A stretch of DNA of 64,000 nucleotides, from NCBI GenBank assembly GCA_965116935.1, contig OZ220737.1, positions 2,542,001 through 2,606,000 on the forward strand, written 5' to 3'. The notes under the pieces are model-generated. The model was not told the origin of the DNA. It saw only the letters and a list, made by a program, of their open reading frames with translations, and did not search any database. This stretch comes from VXYL01 sp965116935 (GTDB taxonomy: Bacteria > Pseudomonadota > Gammaproteobacteria > Pseudomonadales > Azotimanducaceae). This document shows, piece after piece, positions 48,526 through 58,548 of this stretch (the first letter of the stretch is position 1; every line of letters starts with the position of its first letter). The position numbers were made by a program, and so were the translations under genes.

Positions 48526-49626
48526 TCAGGCCGAGGCGCGCAGGAACTTCGCCTCCTTGCGCGCCACTTCCAGCGGGTTCTTGCCGTTGCGGTTGAGGAT
48601 GCGAGCGTCGGCGCCCAACTCGAGCAGCGCCTCGGCCGCGGCCACGCAGCCCTCGTAGGTGGCGCGGTGCAGGGGAGTGCGTCCCTTGCGGTCTTGCATG
48701 TCCACTTTCGCTCCGCGGCGGACGAGGAGCCGCGTCATGCCTTCCTTGTCGGCTTCCGCAGCCAGGTGCAGCGGGGCGCGATATACCTTGGTGCAGGCGT
48801 TTACGTCCGCGCCGGCATCGAGCAGCAGCTCCGCGCATTCCACCGAACCGGCCCGTGCAGCCCAGTGCAGTGGCGTCATGGCGTAGGGCTGTTCCTCGCG
48901 GGCGACATCCGGGTTGTCGGCGAGGAGCGCCTTGAGGTGGACTCCATCACCTAGGCCAGCCGCCGAGCAAGCGTCGTACTCGGCGCCATCCTCAATCAGG
49001 ATGCGCGCCACTTCGCGCTTGCCGGCGTTGGAGCGGAAATCGCTGTCGTCCTTCCACGGCCCGGGCGCGACCGCCTCCTGCAACGAGGTGGTGCCGCGCT
49101 CGCCGTTGCCCTTGATCGGCAGTTCGTGATGCACGCCCACGCCGTGGGCGATGAGCAGGCGGGCGAGCTCCGGATAGCCGCCCCATGCGGCCCAATACAT
49201 GAGCGAGAGATTGTCTGGCCAGCCGGTGTGCGGCTTGCGCACCGACACTGGCGTCGCGTCAAACATGCCATGCTCGAAGAGTTCGCGCAGGGTGTCGGTA
49301 GCGCCCGCCCATGCCGCCTCGTGCAGCACGTTGTATTCGCTCTCGTCCAGTTCCAGCCGGGCACCCTTGTCGAGCAACACGCGCACTGCCGGCCCGGCAC
49401 CGCGCATCCCTACGAGCACCGACAGGAGGCGGTCGCCTATCCGTCCGAGCGCGTCCGGATTCGCCTCGATCAACTCGATCATCCTGTCGGGCGCGGCTTC
49501 GGCCTCCCAACGGCGTGGATTGGCACCCATCGCCGCGCGCACGAGGTCCCGTTCGGCGGGCGTGAGGTCGGGGCGGTGCAGATTGCGCAGGAACCAGTTG
49601 TTGAGGAACAGTTCAACGGCATCCAT
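48526..49626 (-). CDS. Ankyrin-repeat protein
   Basis: A 366-residue protein starting MDAVELFLNNWFLRNLHRPD, with AGGAG eight bases upstream. The ankyrin pattern (TPLHWAARAGSVECAELLLDAGADVN, RAPLHLAAEADKEGMTRLLVRRGAKVD, RTPLHRATYEGCVAAAEALLELGADAR) is clear in the C-terminal half, with looser repeats before it, so there are about six or seven repeats. Ankyrin arrays bind proteins. No signal peptide or membrane segment is seen. A role in the cell or in a host cannot be told from sequence. Confidence 0.88.
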   Translation of the reverse strand: MDAVELFLNNWFLRNLHRPDLTPAERDLVRAAMGANPRRWEAEAAPDRMIELIEANPDALGRIGDRLLSVLVGMRGAGPAVRVLLDKGARLELDESEYNVLHEAAWAGATDTLRELFEHGMFDATPVSVRKPHTGWPDNLSLMYWAAWGGYPELARLLIAHGVGVHHELPIKGNGERGTTSLQEAVAPGPWKDDSDFRSNAGKREVARILIEDGAEYDACSAAGLGDGVHLKALLADNPDVAREEQPYAMTPLHWAARAGSVECAELLLDAGADVNACTKVYRAPLHLAAEADKEGMTRLLVRRGAKVDMQDRKGRTPLHRATYEGCVAAAEALLELGADARILNRNGKNPLEVARKEAKFLRASA

Positions 49627-49849
49627 GGCCGGGTCTCCTAGCGCCGCGGTGGGCGGTTTGGCCGCGTCGAAGCAACTGCGACGCGGGCGTTGGCCAGAGG
49701 CGACCGTCAACCCTTTCGAGGTTCAAGCCTCGCGTAGCCAGGCGAACATACTAAGCGCTTAAGCGACGAGGCTTTCCTGCGACCAGCATCGCGGCGGTGG
49801 ATTAAGATGGGCGACTTTGTTCAAGTCAGGCGCATTGCGGAGGGCAAGC

Positions 49850-50662
49850 ATGGCGGAAGTGAATCCAAACGGGGTGCTCGCGGGACAGGTCGCCGTCGTC
49901 ACCGGCGCGAGCCGGGGGATCGGCGAGGCGATTGCCAAGCGCATGGCGATGGAAGGCGCGAAGGTGGTGGTCTCCGCCCGCACCGTGGAGGCGTCTGACC
50001 ACTTCCTGCCGGGCACGATCAAGCAGTGCGTTGCCGAGATCGAGGCCGCTGGCGGCCAGGCGGCGGCAGTGCGGTGCAACCTCGCGGACCCGGAAGACCG
50101 CCGGCGCCTGATCGAAGAGAGTGAGGCGGCGTTCGGCCCCGTTGACATCCTCGTCAACAACGCCGCGGTGACGTGGTTCCTGCCGGTCACGGACTTCAAC
50201 GAGAAGCGCTACCGGACGATGATGGACGTGCAGGTGTACGCGCCGTTCGAACTCGCCCAGATGGTGCTGCCCGGCATGATCGAACGCGGGCGGGGCTGGA
50301 TCCTCAACATCTCCTCCCACGCCGCCATCCACCCGCAAGCCGCCGCGCCCGGCGGTCACGGCGGCACCGTGTACGGCATGTGCAAGGCGGCGCTGGAGCG
50401 ATTCACCACGGGTCTTGCGCAGGAGCTGTACGGCAAGGGTGTGGGCGTCAACGTCATCTCCCCAGGCCTCGTCGCGACGCCCGGCGTCGTCCACCACAAG
50501 CTCATCAACGAGGGCAACAAGGACCGCGTCACGCCGGTCGAGCACATGGCCGAGGCTTGCCTCCGCCTGTGCCACGGCGACGCCGCGGAGATCACCGGCC
50601 GCATCGACTACGCCGATCAGGTGATCGAGGAGTTTAGCTTGGAGCCGGCGGACCTCGTGTAG
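49850..50662 (+). CDS. Short-chain dehydrogenase (SDR)
   Basis: A 270-residue SDR starting MAEVNPNGVLAGQVAVVTGA, with GGAGG six bases upstream. The loop GASRGIGEAIA, NNAA motif (VNNAAVTW) and ISSHAA with YGMCKAAL give a normal catalytic set. The 12-residue insertion in the coenzyme edge (VSARTVEASDHFLPGTIKQC) is as in the hydroxysteroid-like and fatty acid 2-enoyl reductase SDRs. Substrate unknown. It stands alone, divergent from the ankyrin gene. Confidence 0.87.
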   Translation: MAEVNPNGVLAGQVAVVTGASRGIGEAIAKRMAMEGAKVVVSARTVEASDHFLPGTIKQCVAEIEAAGGQAAAVRCNLADPEDRRRLIEESEAAFGPVDILVNNAAVTWFLPVTDFNEKRYRTMMDVQVYAPFELAQMVLPGMIERGRGWILNISSHAAIHPQAAAPGGHGGTVYGMCKAALERFTTGLAQELYGKGVGVNVISPGLVATPGVVHHKLINEGNKDRVTPVEHMAEACLRLCHGDAAEITGRIDYADQVIEEFSLEPADLV

Positions 50663-50947
50663 GTCGGCGGTTCCTCCCGAAGCGGGGCGGCCCCCCGTCA
50701 CCCGACGGCGGCGCGTCTCGTGGGGTGGGGGCTGGTTGGTACGTCCGGGCCCTTGGTTGCTTCGCCTTCGGCGCGAGGAGCGCGAGAGGCCCCCACTCCG
50801 ATGCGCTTCTCACTGAGCCATCCGGCCGGTACGTTGGTGTTGAGTCGGCTTCGAGGCACTGTTTTCGGAAAACAACGACCTGCAGAAATCTGTTCCATGG
50901 GAAGACCGCCCCGCCCCCTTCGCCGCAAGGCGCGCAAACTGGGCCGC
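50663..50947. other. Intergenic region between convergent genes
   Basis: 285 bases. TGTTTTCGGAAAACA at about 50861 is a palindrome that could act as a terminator hairpin. No gene or repeat family is seen. Confidence 0.4.
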
Positions 50948-53388
50948 TCAAAGCCCCTTGCGGTCCTCTCCGAAACGGCGGGTTAGCGTCAGGCGCCAGT
51001 GGCGGGGAAGTTGGGGCAGGACGATGGCGTCGCCGAAGATTTTCGGGAAGTTGCCTTGGAAGTAGAGCTCGCCGAGCGCGTTGTTGACGCCTAGGCGAGC
51101 TTCCCAAGCGCCGCGTTTCGCCACCGCCGATGCGTTCACCAACGTATAGGCAGGAAGCCGCACGGAACGGCCAACGCCGGACCACGCTTCGCCCACACGG
51201 CTCGCGGTGACGTTGCGGAAGCGGTAGCTGCCGCCGATGCCGACGGTGAACTCCGGCAGCGCGCCGCGTTCTCGGAAGCGGGCGTCGTCGCCCGGAAGCA
51301 CGGTGCCGATGACGCCGCAGTACTGCTCGTCCGGGGCGAGGCCGGTGATGGACGGCGGCGCGAATATGTAGCGTGCCGTGAGCGGATCGCGGTAGATGCG
51401 GGAGCGCGTGGCGACGAAGAAGAGGGCGAGCCGCTCCGTCGGCACGGCGCGCAGGTCAAGCTCCACGCCCTTGCCGCGCACCGCGAGATTGGTCCCCGTG
51501 AGGGCGGAGTAGTCCGTGCGCCGCTGTTCGTAGGCGTTGAGCTGCGCTTGCAGGCGGCCGTTCTCGGCTTGGTACTTGATGCCGGCCTCGCGCAGCCGGG
51601 AGGCCACCAACGGCCCGCCGCGCACGTTGCTCACCGGAATCTCGCCGGACTGGCCGCCCACCACCAAGGCCTGGCTTGACGTGGTGACGTAGGGTCGCCA
51701 CGGCCCGAGGTTCAGGCTCAGGCTTGCGCTCCAGGAAGGTCGTCCTGCACGCTGGACGCACTTTCGTTTGGCGTGTCGAAGGTGTGGACACGCGGGGGCC
51801 GTTCACGGAAGTCACGTCATAGCGGTCGCCGCGCAGCCCTACAAGCAACGAGACCCGCTCGCGCCACGTGACATCCGCCAGCGCGCCGAGGCCCAGGTTC
51901 CACGACTCGGTGCTCACGTCCCAGTTGAAGTCGTCCGTGTGCGGGTGGGTGACGGCGTTGCTGCGCCGATCCAGGTGCGTCGGTGGCTTCGTGATGTCGC
52001 GCCGGTCGAAGTACTCGAAGGCGAAGTCCTGTCTGCCACGAGTGTCGTAGTAGCGTAGGTTCGGCGCCAGCACGATGTCGGCGGTGAGGGCGTCGGCAAG
52101 CTCCCAAGTCTCGAAGACGAACTCCACCCGCTCTTCCACCAGCAGCGTCTCGTGCGTCTGGCCGAAGCCGTAGCCGGTGACGATGAGGCGGTCCGCGTAG
52201 TCGATGAAGAGCTTCTGCCGGATGGTGACGCGATCGAGCTCGGCAAGAAGGTCCGCATATGCGGCGGAACTCGTCGCTTCGCCGACGTCGTCGGCGGTGC
52301 AGATACAGTCGCTGGCGTCGATCTTCACGCGACGCAATGTGTCGGGATGCAGCCGAAGGGCCTCGCGTTCTGCGTCACTGGCGAAGAACGCCGTGCCCGA
52401 GCCGTAGGGCGAGAACACCGATAGCCGGTTGTCCGGGCTGACGGCGCGCACTTCAGGCTGCGTGATGGTGCCGTCGCCGTTCGCGTCGAGGTCCACGAGT
52501 GGGTGCCCCGAGAGATACAGCCCCTCGTCGATCAGCCTCTGGTCCAAGCGGTTCCAGCCACCTACCTCCGCGCCCCGCCAGCGCTAGTATTGCTGCCCTG
52601 CCTCAATCCAGATGTTGTCGCGCAAGTCCAGCACCAGCGACGACTGCAGCATCCGCTGGGTGTTGTTCCGCAGGGCGTCGTAGAACCTGCCCGAGTCCTC
52701 AACCAAGGCGAAGACGTGGTAGCCGGTTGGCTTGCCAAACACTGTTGCCGGGCCGCCGCGCTGGGCTTCGAGCACCAGGTGCTCCCAAGAGCCGGTCGCG
52801 AACGAGATTTCGCCTACGGGCTTGTCGATGAAGCGTTCTTCGTCCGCCCGCGCCGTCTTCGGGACGAAGTTGACGTAGCCAGAGATCGAGGAGGGGCCGT
52901 GGATGGGTGCTGCGGGGCCGCGCACCACGTCAACCCGTGTCGTGGCACCGATTACGGAAACCCAGCCGCCCGCGCTCGATAGTCGCCGCATGCCGCGGAA
53001 GTGCAGGTCTCCTCGGGAACCGCGCATCTCCATGCTGGTGGCAAGGCCGAAGAACGATGCGCTATAGGTGCCGGCAAGGATGCTGGCGAAGTCGGTGACC
53101 CGCTCGATGCCGTACAGATCAATCGCCCGCTCGCTCACCGACGCAGCGGCGCGGGGAGTCTCGTGCAGGCTCTTGCCAAGGCCGAGCACAGAGTCGATGC
53201 GCTCGTGGACAAGCAGACCAAAGGGATCGTCGGGGCCGCCGCCCTCGCGCTCCGCCTCCACGACGATCTATTCCACCGAATCTTCCGCCGGCGCGCTCGT
53301 AGAGCGCGCGAGGGCGGGCAGGGAGAGGAGCGACAGGGCGATGCCGGCAAACGCCGCGAAAAACGTCGGTCCAATGCGGCGGGCCCAT
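50948..53388 (-). pseudogene. TonB-dependent receptor, decayed
   Basis: All pieces of a receptor are present in order, but no frame is open throughout. After the ATG at 53388 an extra G (ATGGGCCC) breaks the frame; without it the start would read MARRIGPTFFAAFAGIALSL, a good signal peptide. TAG codons interrupt one shared frame at 53268–53270 (after EDSVE) and 52584–52586 (after GQQY). Two further frame changes lie near 51780 and 51735, where the good reading passes from NGPRV to HTFDTPNESASSVQ and then to SWSASLSLNLGPWRP. The plug (IVVEAEREGG... VRGPAAPIHGPSSISGYVN) and the last strands (ALPEFTVGIGGSYRFRN, LGVNNALGELYFQG) are clear. At least five lesions argue against mere read errors. Confidence 0.8.
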
Positions 53389-53490
53389 AAAAGCGCGAGT
53401 ATAGCGATGCGACCAGCAGACTGTGGACTTCGCAGCGCAGCGGCGAAGTGCGAAGGCTGCTTGCCTCCGCGGCTCGCCGGCATTGCCGGA

Positions 53491-54504
53491 TCAGAGGTTC
53501 CGGAGCGGCGTCAGTGTTTCCAAGGGCCATCGCGCCCGTGCAGAGACGGCCAGCGGCGCCGCGAGGCCAGCGGCAAGTCTCAGTGCCCCGGCGTGAGCGA
53601 TCATCGCGCCGTTGTCCGTGCATAGCGCCGGCGGCGGATAGATCACTTCCGGCAGCGTCGCCGCGAGCCGGGCTCTGAGCTTGCGGTTCGCCGCCACGCC
53701 GCCAGCGGCGACGAGGCAATCGGTGCCGCTCGCATCCAGCGCCCGATCGCACTTGATCGCCAGCGTGTCCACCACCGCGTCCTCGAAGGCTAGCGAAATG
53801 TCGGCGACATCCTGCTCGCTCAGCGGTTCGTGCTCGCGCACGGTGTTGAGGGTGAAGGTCTTGAGGCCGGAGAAGCTCATGTCGAGGCCGGGGCGCCCCG
53901 TCATCGGGCGCGGGAAGCGGAACCTGCCCGGCTCGCCCCGCTCCGCCGCGGCGGCGATGGCGGGGCCGCCCGGATAGCCAAGCCCGAGCATCTTCGCCAC
54001 CTTGTCGAACGCCTCTCCGGCAGCGTCGTCCACCGACTCGCCGAGCATCGCGTATTCGCCGATGGCGTCCACGCGCACAAGCTGGGTATGCCCGCCGGAT
54101 ACCAAGAGCGCCGCGAACGGCAACTTCGGACGCTCGTCGCCAATCAGCGGCGCCAAGAGGTGTGCTTCCATATGATGCACACCTAGCGCCGGGACATCCA
54201 GCGACCAAGCGAGTGAACGGCCGACGCCCGCACCCACCATGAGCGCCCCGATGAGCCCCGGCCCGGCCGTATAGGCAACCGCATCGATCTCGCCAAGCTC
54301 CCGCCCGGCATTCGCCATCACCTGTCGAATCAGCGGCAGCGTCTTGCGGATGTGGTCGCGCGACGCGAGCTCCGGTACGACGCCCCCGTAGCGCGCGTGC
54401 AACTCCACTTGGCTGTACACGGAATCCGCCACGAGACCCCGCTCGGAGTCGTAGAGCGCCACCCCTGTCTCGTCGCAGGAGGTTTCAATGCCGAGAACAA
54501 GCAT
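53491..54504 (-). CDS. tsaD: tRNA threonylcarbamoyladenosine synthase TsaD
   Basis: A 337-residue protein, the length of E. coli TsaD. The start is ATG 54504 (MLVLGIETSCDETGVALYDS). Metal-binding HHMEAH is at 110–115, then ALLVSGGHTQLV, DDAAGEAFDK and AAGGVAANRKLR. With TsaB/C/E it transfers the carbamoyl group to adenosine 37 in tRNAs that read ANN codons. It is essential in most bacteria. No rpsU is seen beside it, though this is the usual neighbour. Confidence 0.95.
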   Translation of the reverse strand: MLVLGIETSCDETGVALYDSERGLVADSVYSQVELHARYGGVVPELASRDHIRKTLPLIRQVMANAGRELGEIDAVAYTAGPGLIGALMVGAGVGRSLAWSLDVPALGVHHMEAHLLAPLIGDERPKLPFAALLVSGGHTQLVRVDAIGEYAMLGESVDDAAGEAFDKVAKMLGLGYPGGPAIAAAAERGEPGRFRFPRPMTGRPGLDMSFSGLKTFTLNTVREHEPLSEQDVADISLAFEDAVVDTLAIKCDRALDASGTDCLVAAGGVAANRKLRARLAATLPEVIYPPPALCTDNGAMIAHAGALRLAAGLAAPLAVSARARWPLETLTPLRNL

Positions 54505-54842
54505 CGCGGCATCGTATCCCAACGCGCCTGACAGGCGTAGCGCTCCGTGGCATAAGTGCCCGAATCGGCCGAGAACCTCTGGATTGGCGTGCCGGTTGCA
54601 AGGCGGCCAAGGTGTTGCCATGCTTGAGCACGGTACCTGAGATCGCAACCGAGCACCGTGAAGCCGGTCGAGTCTTGAGGCGATGCGGTTCACGAGTACC
54701 CGGTAGGCATGTTGATTGGCGGTCGTGCCCAGTCCGGAAACCGTGATGGCGTTGGCCAGCTACGGTTGCCGCGAACTGGCCTCCCGGGTTCGCCACAAAC
54801 GCACGCCGAGCGCCGCGGATTAGGTTCAACGGAGGTGGGTCC
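54505..54842. other. Intergenic region upstream of TonB receptor
   Basis: 338 bases between divergent genes. The clear element is a GGAGGT at about 54830–54836, six bases before the receptor ATG. No repeat family or promoter hexamers that I can support. Confidence 0.45.
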
Positions 54843-57557
54843 ATGGATAAGTTCGCTGTGAGTTTGAGGGCGAGGACGCTGTGCGCGTGCATTGCGATCG
54901 GTGTAGCGTTCGGGGCGGTCCCGGCCGAGACGGAGGAAGTCAGCGCAGAGGAGGAACAGCTCCCGATAGAGAACCTGTTTGTTGTCGTCACGGCGCAGAA
55001 ACGCGCGGAAGACCTGCAGGAAACGCCGATTTCGATCACGGCACTGTCAGCGTCGGACATTGAAAACCGTGGGGTGTCGAGTCTGGTTGATCTCCATGTA
55101 GCCGTGCCGGGCGTCACCGGCTACGAAGCCCCTTCTTCGAGGGGCAACATCGCGTTCAACATCCGCGGCATCAGTTCGGGCAGTCCGAACAGCATCTCGG
55201 CGGATCCGGCCAACGCGCTTTATGTGGACGGCGTCTATCTCGGCAAGGCGGTTGGCAACGGCGTCGATGCACTGGACCTTGAGCGGATAGAGGTGCTGCG
55301 CGGCCCTCAGGGCACGCTGTATGGGCGAAACTCAACCGGCGGCGCGATCAACTTGATCACCCGCAAGCCCGGCGCCGAGTTGGGTCTGGGCGTCAAAGCG
55401 ACGGCGGGCGACTACGGGTACGAGGCGTTCAGCGCCCGCGTCGACGTGCCGCTGGCCGACCGGCTCAACCTTGCGTTGTCCACCTACAGCCGCGAGCGTG
55501 ACCCCCTGTACGAGAACTCCAGGGCAGGCGGATCCGGGTTCGAGAGCCTGAACCGACAGGGGCTGCGGCTGGCAGCGCTTTTCGATGCGACGGACAGTTT
55601 CTCCATCGACTACATCTTCTCCCTCGACAAGCTGGAGGAGAACGCCCAGGCGCTTGACGTGGTCGGGTTCAACCCGTCCGGTGCGGGCGTGCTTGGTGCC
55701 GGCGGGTTCCCCGACCGCGTGGACATTCGGAGCACGAACCGAGTGGAGGGGGTTGCGCGCCTTCAGGCGTTTCTGCCGTTTCTCGGACCGGCTTTCGCGA
55801 CACCCCAGGTGCAGCAGCTCAACCAGTGGATGACGGACTACCTGGAGTTTGCCTCGGAGCAACTGTCTGGCTTGGCCTCGCGGCCGATGCGGGCCAGCAG
55901 CGATGTCGACCAAGAGTCTGACAACGAGGTGACCGGCCAGACGCTGATATTGACGTTGGATGCCGAAGACCTGGGCGTGTTCGGTGACGTGGAGTTCAAG
56001 TCCACCACTGCCTATCGCGAGGTGCACAACCGCAACGAGGGGGACTTGGACGGCATTGACAACAGTATCGTGGCGGGGCCTGGGGGCCTCACCACCGGCA
56101 TCGTCCACGACTTGGTCCTACAGACCATTGGCGGTCTGTTTCTCGACGCCGTGTCGCCGGACATTCCCGGCGCCGTGGAGTTTGGGGTTGCGCAGGCAAT
56201 GGTGGACACCATTGTCGCCAACGGGAGCGCGCCGGTGTTCAACAACTTCGCCACCATCGACTACGAGCAGTTCAGCCAAGAGTTGCAGATGGTAGGTTCC
56301 ACCCGCTCACTCGACTACGCGGTGGGCGTCTACATTCACGAGGATGAGGGTGCGTTCCGCAACAACAGGGCGGCGGTGTTTCCCATCGCGTCTTCGGAGA
56401 CCTCGTCGCATGACAACGCGACGGAGTCGGCGGCTGGGTACGGACAGTTCACCTGGACGCCGAACGGCGACAGCGCTTGGTCGCACACGTTGGGATTGCG
56501 TTACACCCTCGAGCGCAAGGATATCGAGTACCTGTGGCGCAGTTCGGCGCATCCCTTCGGGTTCTTCGGGCCGTTTTTCGCCGGCCAGAGTCTCGCCACG
56601 ACATACGTCGACAATGCAAACGCGGAAGAGCAGCCGCCCATCGCCGGCGTGTTTGGACGGACCTTCGACCAGGAGTTCGAGAACCTGACCGGCAAGCTCG
56701 GCGTTCAGTACCGGCTGACCGACGATGTCAACCTGTTTGCGACCTATGCGCGTGGTTACCGGAGCGGTGGTTTCAACGGCGACTTCTTCGACGTCGCCAA
56801 CGACACCGCGGACGCCTTCGACGAGGAGATCATCGACAGTTATGAACTTGGCTTGAAATCCGAGTTCTGGGGCGAGCGCGCGCGTCTGAACGCCTCTGCC
56901 TTCATGTTCGAGTATGACGACCTGCAGGTCTCCCAACTGCTGCCGCAACCCAACGGAACGGTGACCAGTTCCATCACCAACGCCGGCGCCGCGAGGAGGG
57001 CGGGGCTTGAGGTCGAACTGGTGATCGCGCCTCGGGACACGCTGCTTGTGACGTTGGCGTACACCGGGGTCGGTGGCGATTTCGACGAGTTCCCGCCGGT
57101 CGTGGCGTCGCCTCTCGACGGTGGTGCGCTATTGGTCACGGACGATCTGGCCGAACGCGGAACCGTGCCGGACAGCCAGGCGACGTTCGCCATCGACTGG
57201 TTGTTCGCCCAGGGCAGGTTCGGTGAGCTGCGGGTGAGCGCGAACGGGATCTGGCAGGGAGAGATGACCCCGATCAGTCTGAACACCGGCAATTACGACA
57301 CGAACGGCAACCGCCTGCCAGACACGCCGGTGGCGTTCCAACAGCTGAGTTCGGATGAGCGGACCATCGTCAATCTGCGCCTCGCCTGCGACGGCGTGCT
57401 CGGCTACGAGAACATCAGCGTGGCGGCGTGGGTCCGCAACCTGACCGATGACGATCACCGCAACTTTTCCTTCAATTACGGCGAGTCGCTTGGTCTCAGT
57501 GTTGCGCAGTACGGGGACCCGAGAGTGTGGGGCGTGGACCTGACGTGGGAGATCTAA
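54843..57557 (+). CDS. TonB-dependent outer-membrane receptor
   Basis: A 904-residue receptor with a strong GGAGGT Shine–Dalgarno. A signal peptide (MDKFAVSLRARTLCACIAIGVAFGAVPA) precedes the TonB-box region (NLFVVVTAQKRAEDLQETPI). The plug carries ADPANALYVDGVYLGKAVG and ERIEVLRGPQGTLYGRNSTGGAINLITRKP, the classical set. The barrel follows with strand repeats (ATYARGYRSGGFNGDFFD, ELGLKSEFWGERARLNASAFMFEYDDLQ) and ends in VWGVDLTWEI with a terminal aromatic pattern for insertion. The ligand is not known; the following TonB-like protein and PQQ dehydrogenase suggest an alcohol/sugar substrate. No Fur-box seen. Confidence 0.92.
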   Translation: MDKFAVSLRARTLCACIAIGVAFGAVPAETEEVSAEEEQLPIENLFVVVTAQKRAEDLQETPISITALSASDIENRGVSSLVDLHVAVPGVTGYEAPSSRGNIAFNIRGISSGSPNSISADPANALYVDGVYLGKAVGNGVDALDLERIEVLRGPQGTLYGRNSTGGAINLITRKPGAELGLGVKATAGDYGYEAFSARVDVPLADRLNLALSTYSRERDPLYENSRAGGSGFESLNRQGLRLAALFDATDSFSIDYIFSLDKLEENAQALDVVGFNPSGAGVLGAGGFPDRVDIRSTNRVEGVARLQAFLPFLGPAFATPQVQQLNQWMTDYLEFASEQLSGLASRPMRASSDVDQESDNEVTGQTLILTLDAEDLGVFGDVEFKSTTAYREVHNRNEGDLDGIDNSIVAGPGGLTTGIVHDLVLQTIGGLFLDAVSPDIPGAVEFGVAQAMVDTIVANGSAPVFNNFATIDYEQFSQELQMVGSTRSLDYAVGVYIHEDEGAFRNNRAAVFPIASSETSSHDNATESAAGYGQFTWTPNGDSAWSHTLGLRYTLERKDIEYLWRSSAHPFGFFGPFFAGQSLATTYVDNANAEEQPPIAGVFGRTFDQEFENLTGKLGVQYRLTDDVNLFATYARGYRSGGFNGDFFDVANDTADAFDEEIIDSYELGLKSEFWGERARLNASAFMFEYDDLQVSQLLPQPNGTVTSSITNAGAARRAGLEVELVIAPRDTLLVTLAYTGVGGDFDEFPPVVASPLDGGALLVTDDLAERGTVPDSQATFAIDWLFAQGRFGELRVSANGIWQGEMTPISLNTGNYDTNGNRLPDTPVAFQQLSSDERTIVNLRLACDGVLGYENISVAAWVRNLTDDDHRNFSFNYGESLGLSVAQYGDPRVWGVDLTWEI

Positions 57558-57776
57558 GGGCATGGTGGGTACCACCGACGGAGCTGTTCGACGACTCTGA
57601 CAGGTACCCAAAACGAGACGGCGTATGTCAAAGTGTCTGTACATTGATGGCGTGCATGCCAAGAACGACCAAACCCGCCGGCAGGATGTTCACAGACAGG
57701 TTGGCACTCACATTGACCAATCACCGGGGCTCTGCAGGCGATGGCCGCCGTTGAAAGTTGATCGGTTCCGTCGACG
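57558..57776. other. Intergenic region
   Basis: 219 bases. TGGGTACC (57566–57573) and GGTACCCA (57603–57610) make an exact 8-base inverted repeat followed by AAAA on the plus strand; on the minus strand it could serve as a weak terminator. I see no gene in it. Confidence 0.4.
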
Positions 57777-58322
57777 ATGAAACCCCATGCCGCATCATCG
57801 CGCATTGGCGTCGGCTTTGTGCTCCTGGCCCTGCTGCCGTTGGCCGTGCGTGCGGCTGAGGCGGAAGGGGAACCGGAGCGCGGCGGTGGTGCCGTCACGC
57901 TAGAGTTTTTCATTCGAGCCGCCGAAGGGCAGGAAGAGCGTGGCTCGGCATCGGCGGATGAAGTGGCAGTCGGCGCTGCTGCGCAAGCGGCAGGCAACCA
58001 ACCGGCGTTGCCACCGTGCCCCATCCTGTCCGCTCCCAACGTGAACGACTTGATTCCAGGCTACCCGAGGCGCGGTCGGATCGACTATGGAAGCGCGGTA
58101 GTCATGGTCCGCTTTGTCGTAGACGAGGCTGGCGAAACGGTGGATGAGGAAGTGACGGTGGTGCAGGGAAGATCCAGCGCGGAGCAACCAAGCCACTTCG
58201 ACCGCTTTGCACAGGCGGCGATCAAGCAGGTGCAGGGGTGGACCGTCGAGTTACCGAACCGGGACGAGCAGTCGTGCAGCATGGCGCAAAGCGTGTCCAT
58301 CACCGTTCGGTTCGACAATTGA
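57777..58322 (+). CDS. Periplasmic protein with TonB-like C-terminal domain
   Basis: A 181-residue protein. A signal peptide (ASSRIGVGFVLLALLPLAVRA) is followed by a low-complexity region, then a TonB-C-like domain from about residue 90 (IPGYPRRGRIDYGSAVVMVRFVVDEAGETVDEEVTVVQG, then FAQAAIKQVQGWTV). This resembles energy transducers that connect the inner membrane to receptors, but the N-terminus looks cleavable rather than a membrane anchor, so it may be a free or receptor-bound variant. It lies 219 bases after the receptor and 226 bases before the PQQ enzyme, with the same direction. Confidence 0.72.
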   Translation: MKPHAASSRIGVGFVLLALLPLAVRAAEAEGEPERGGGAVTLEFFIRAAEGQEERGSASADEVAVGAAAQAAGNQPALPPCPILSAPNVNDLIPGYPRRGRIDYGSAVVMVRFVVDEAGETVDEEVTVVQGRSSAEQPSHFDRFAQAAIKQVQGWTVELPNRDEQSCSMAQSVSITVRFDN

Positions 58323-58548
58323 CGCGGCCGCGTGATCGCCACGGGAAGGCCCCAGTCGTCTCGGGCCTCGTGCCGATGCATCTGCGCGGTCTCGTCGAGC
58401 GCCTCGCCGCGCAAGTCGCAGCGACGGTCTTGTGGGCGGGGTGAGGGCGAGGGCCGGCGTGGACGACCTTGAAGATGGCAGCGAGCTGCTCCCATCCGGC
58501 TCCTGGCCCGGAGCGGACCGTGGCTCGAGCCAGGCGAGGAGCGCGACG

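Noticed and set aside
52584..53270. Amber (TAG) recoding as the reason for in-frame stops in the TonB receptor
   Set aside because: TAG ends several intact genes here (for example at 2610–2612, 3287–3289 and 3931–3933), and the receptor also has frame changes that recoding cannot explain.
57566..57610. TGGGTACC/GGTACCCA pair as a transcription terminator of the receptor gene
   Set aside because: The loop is 29 bases and there is no T-run on the plus strand; it may be a chance match or an old element end.
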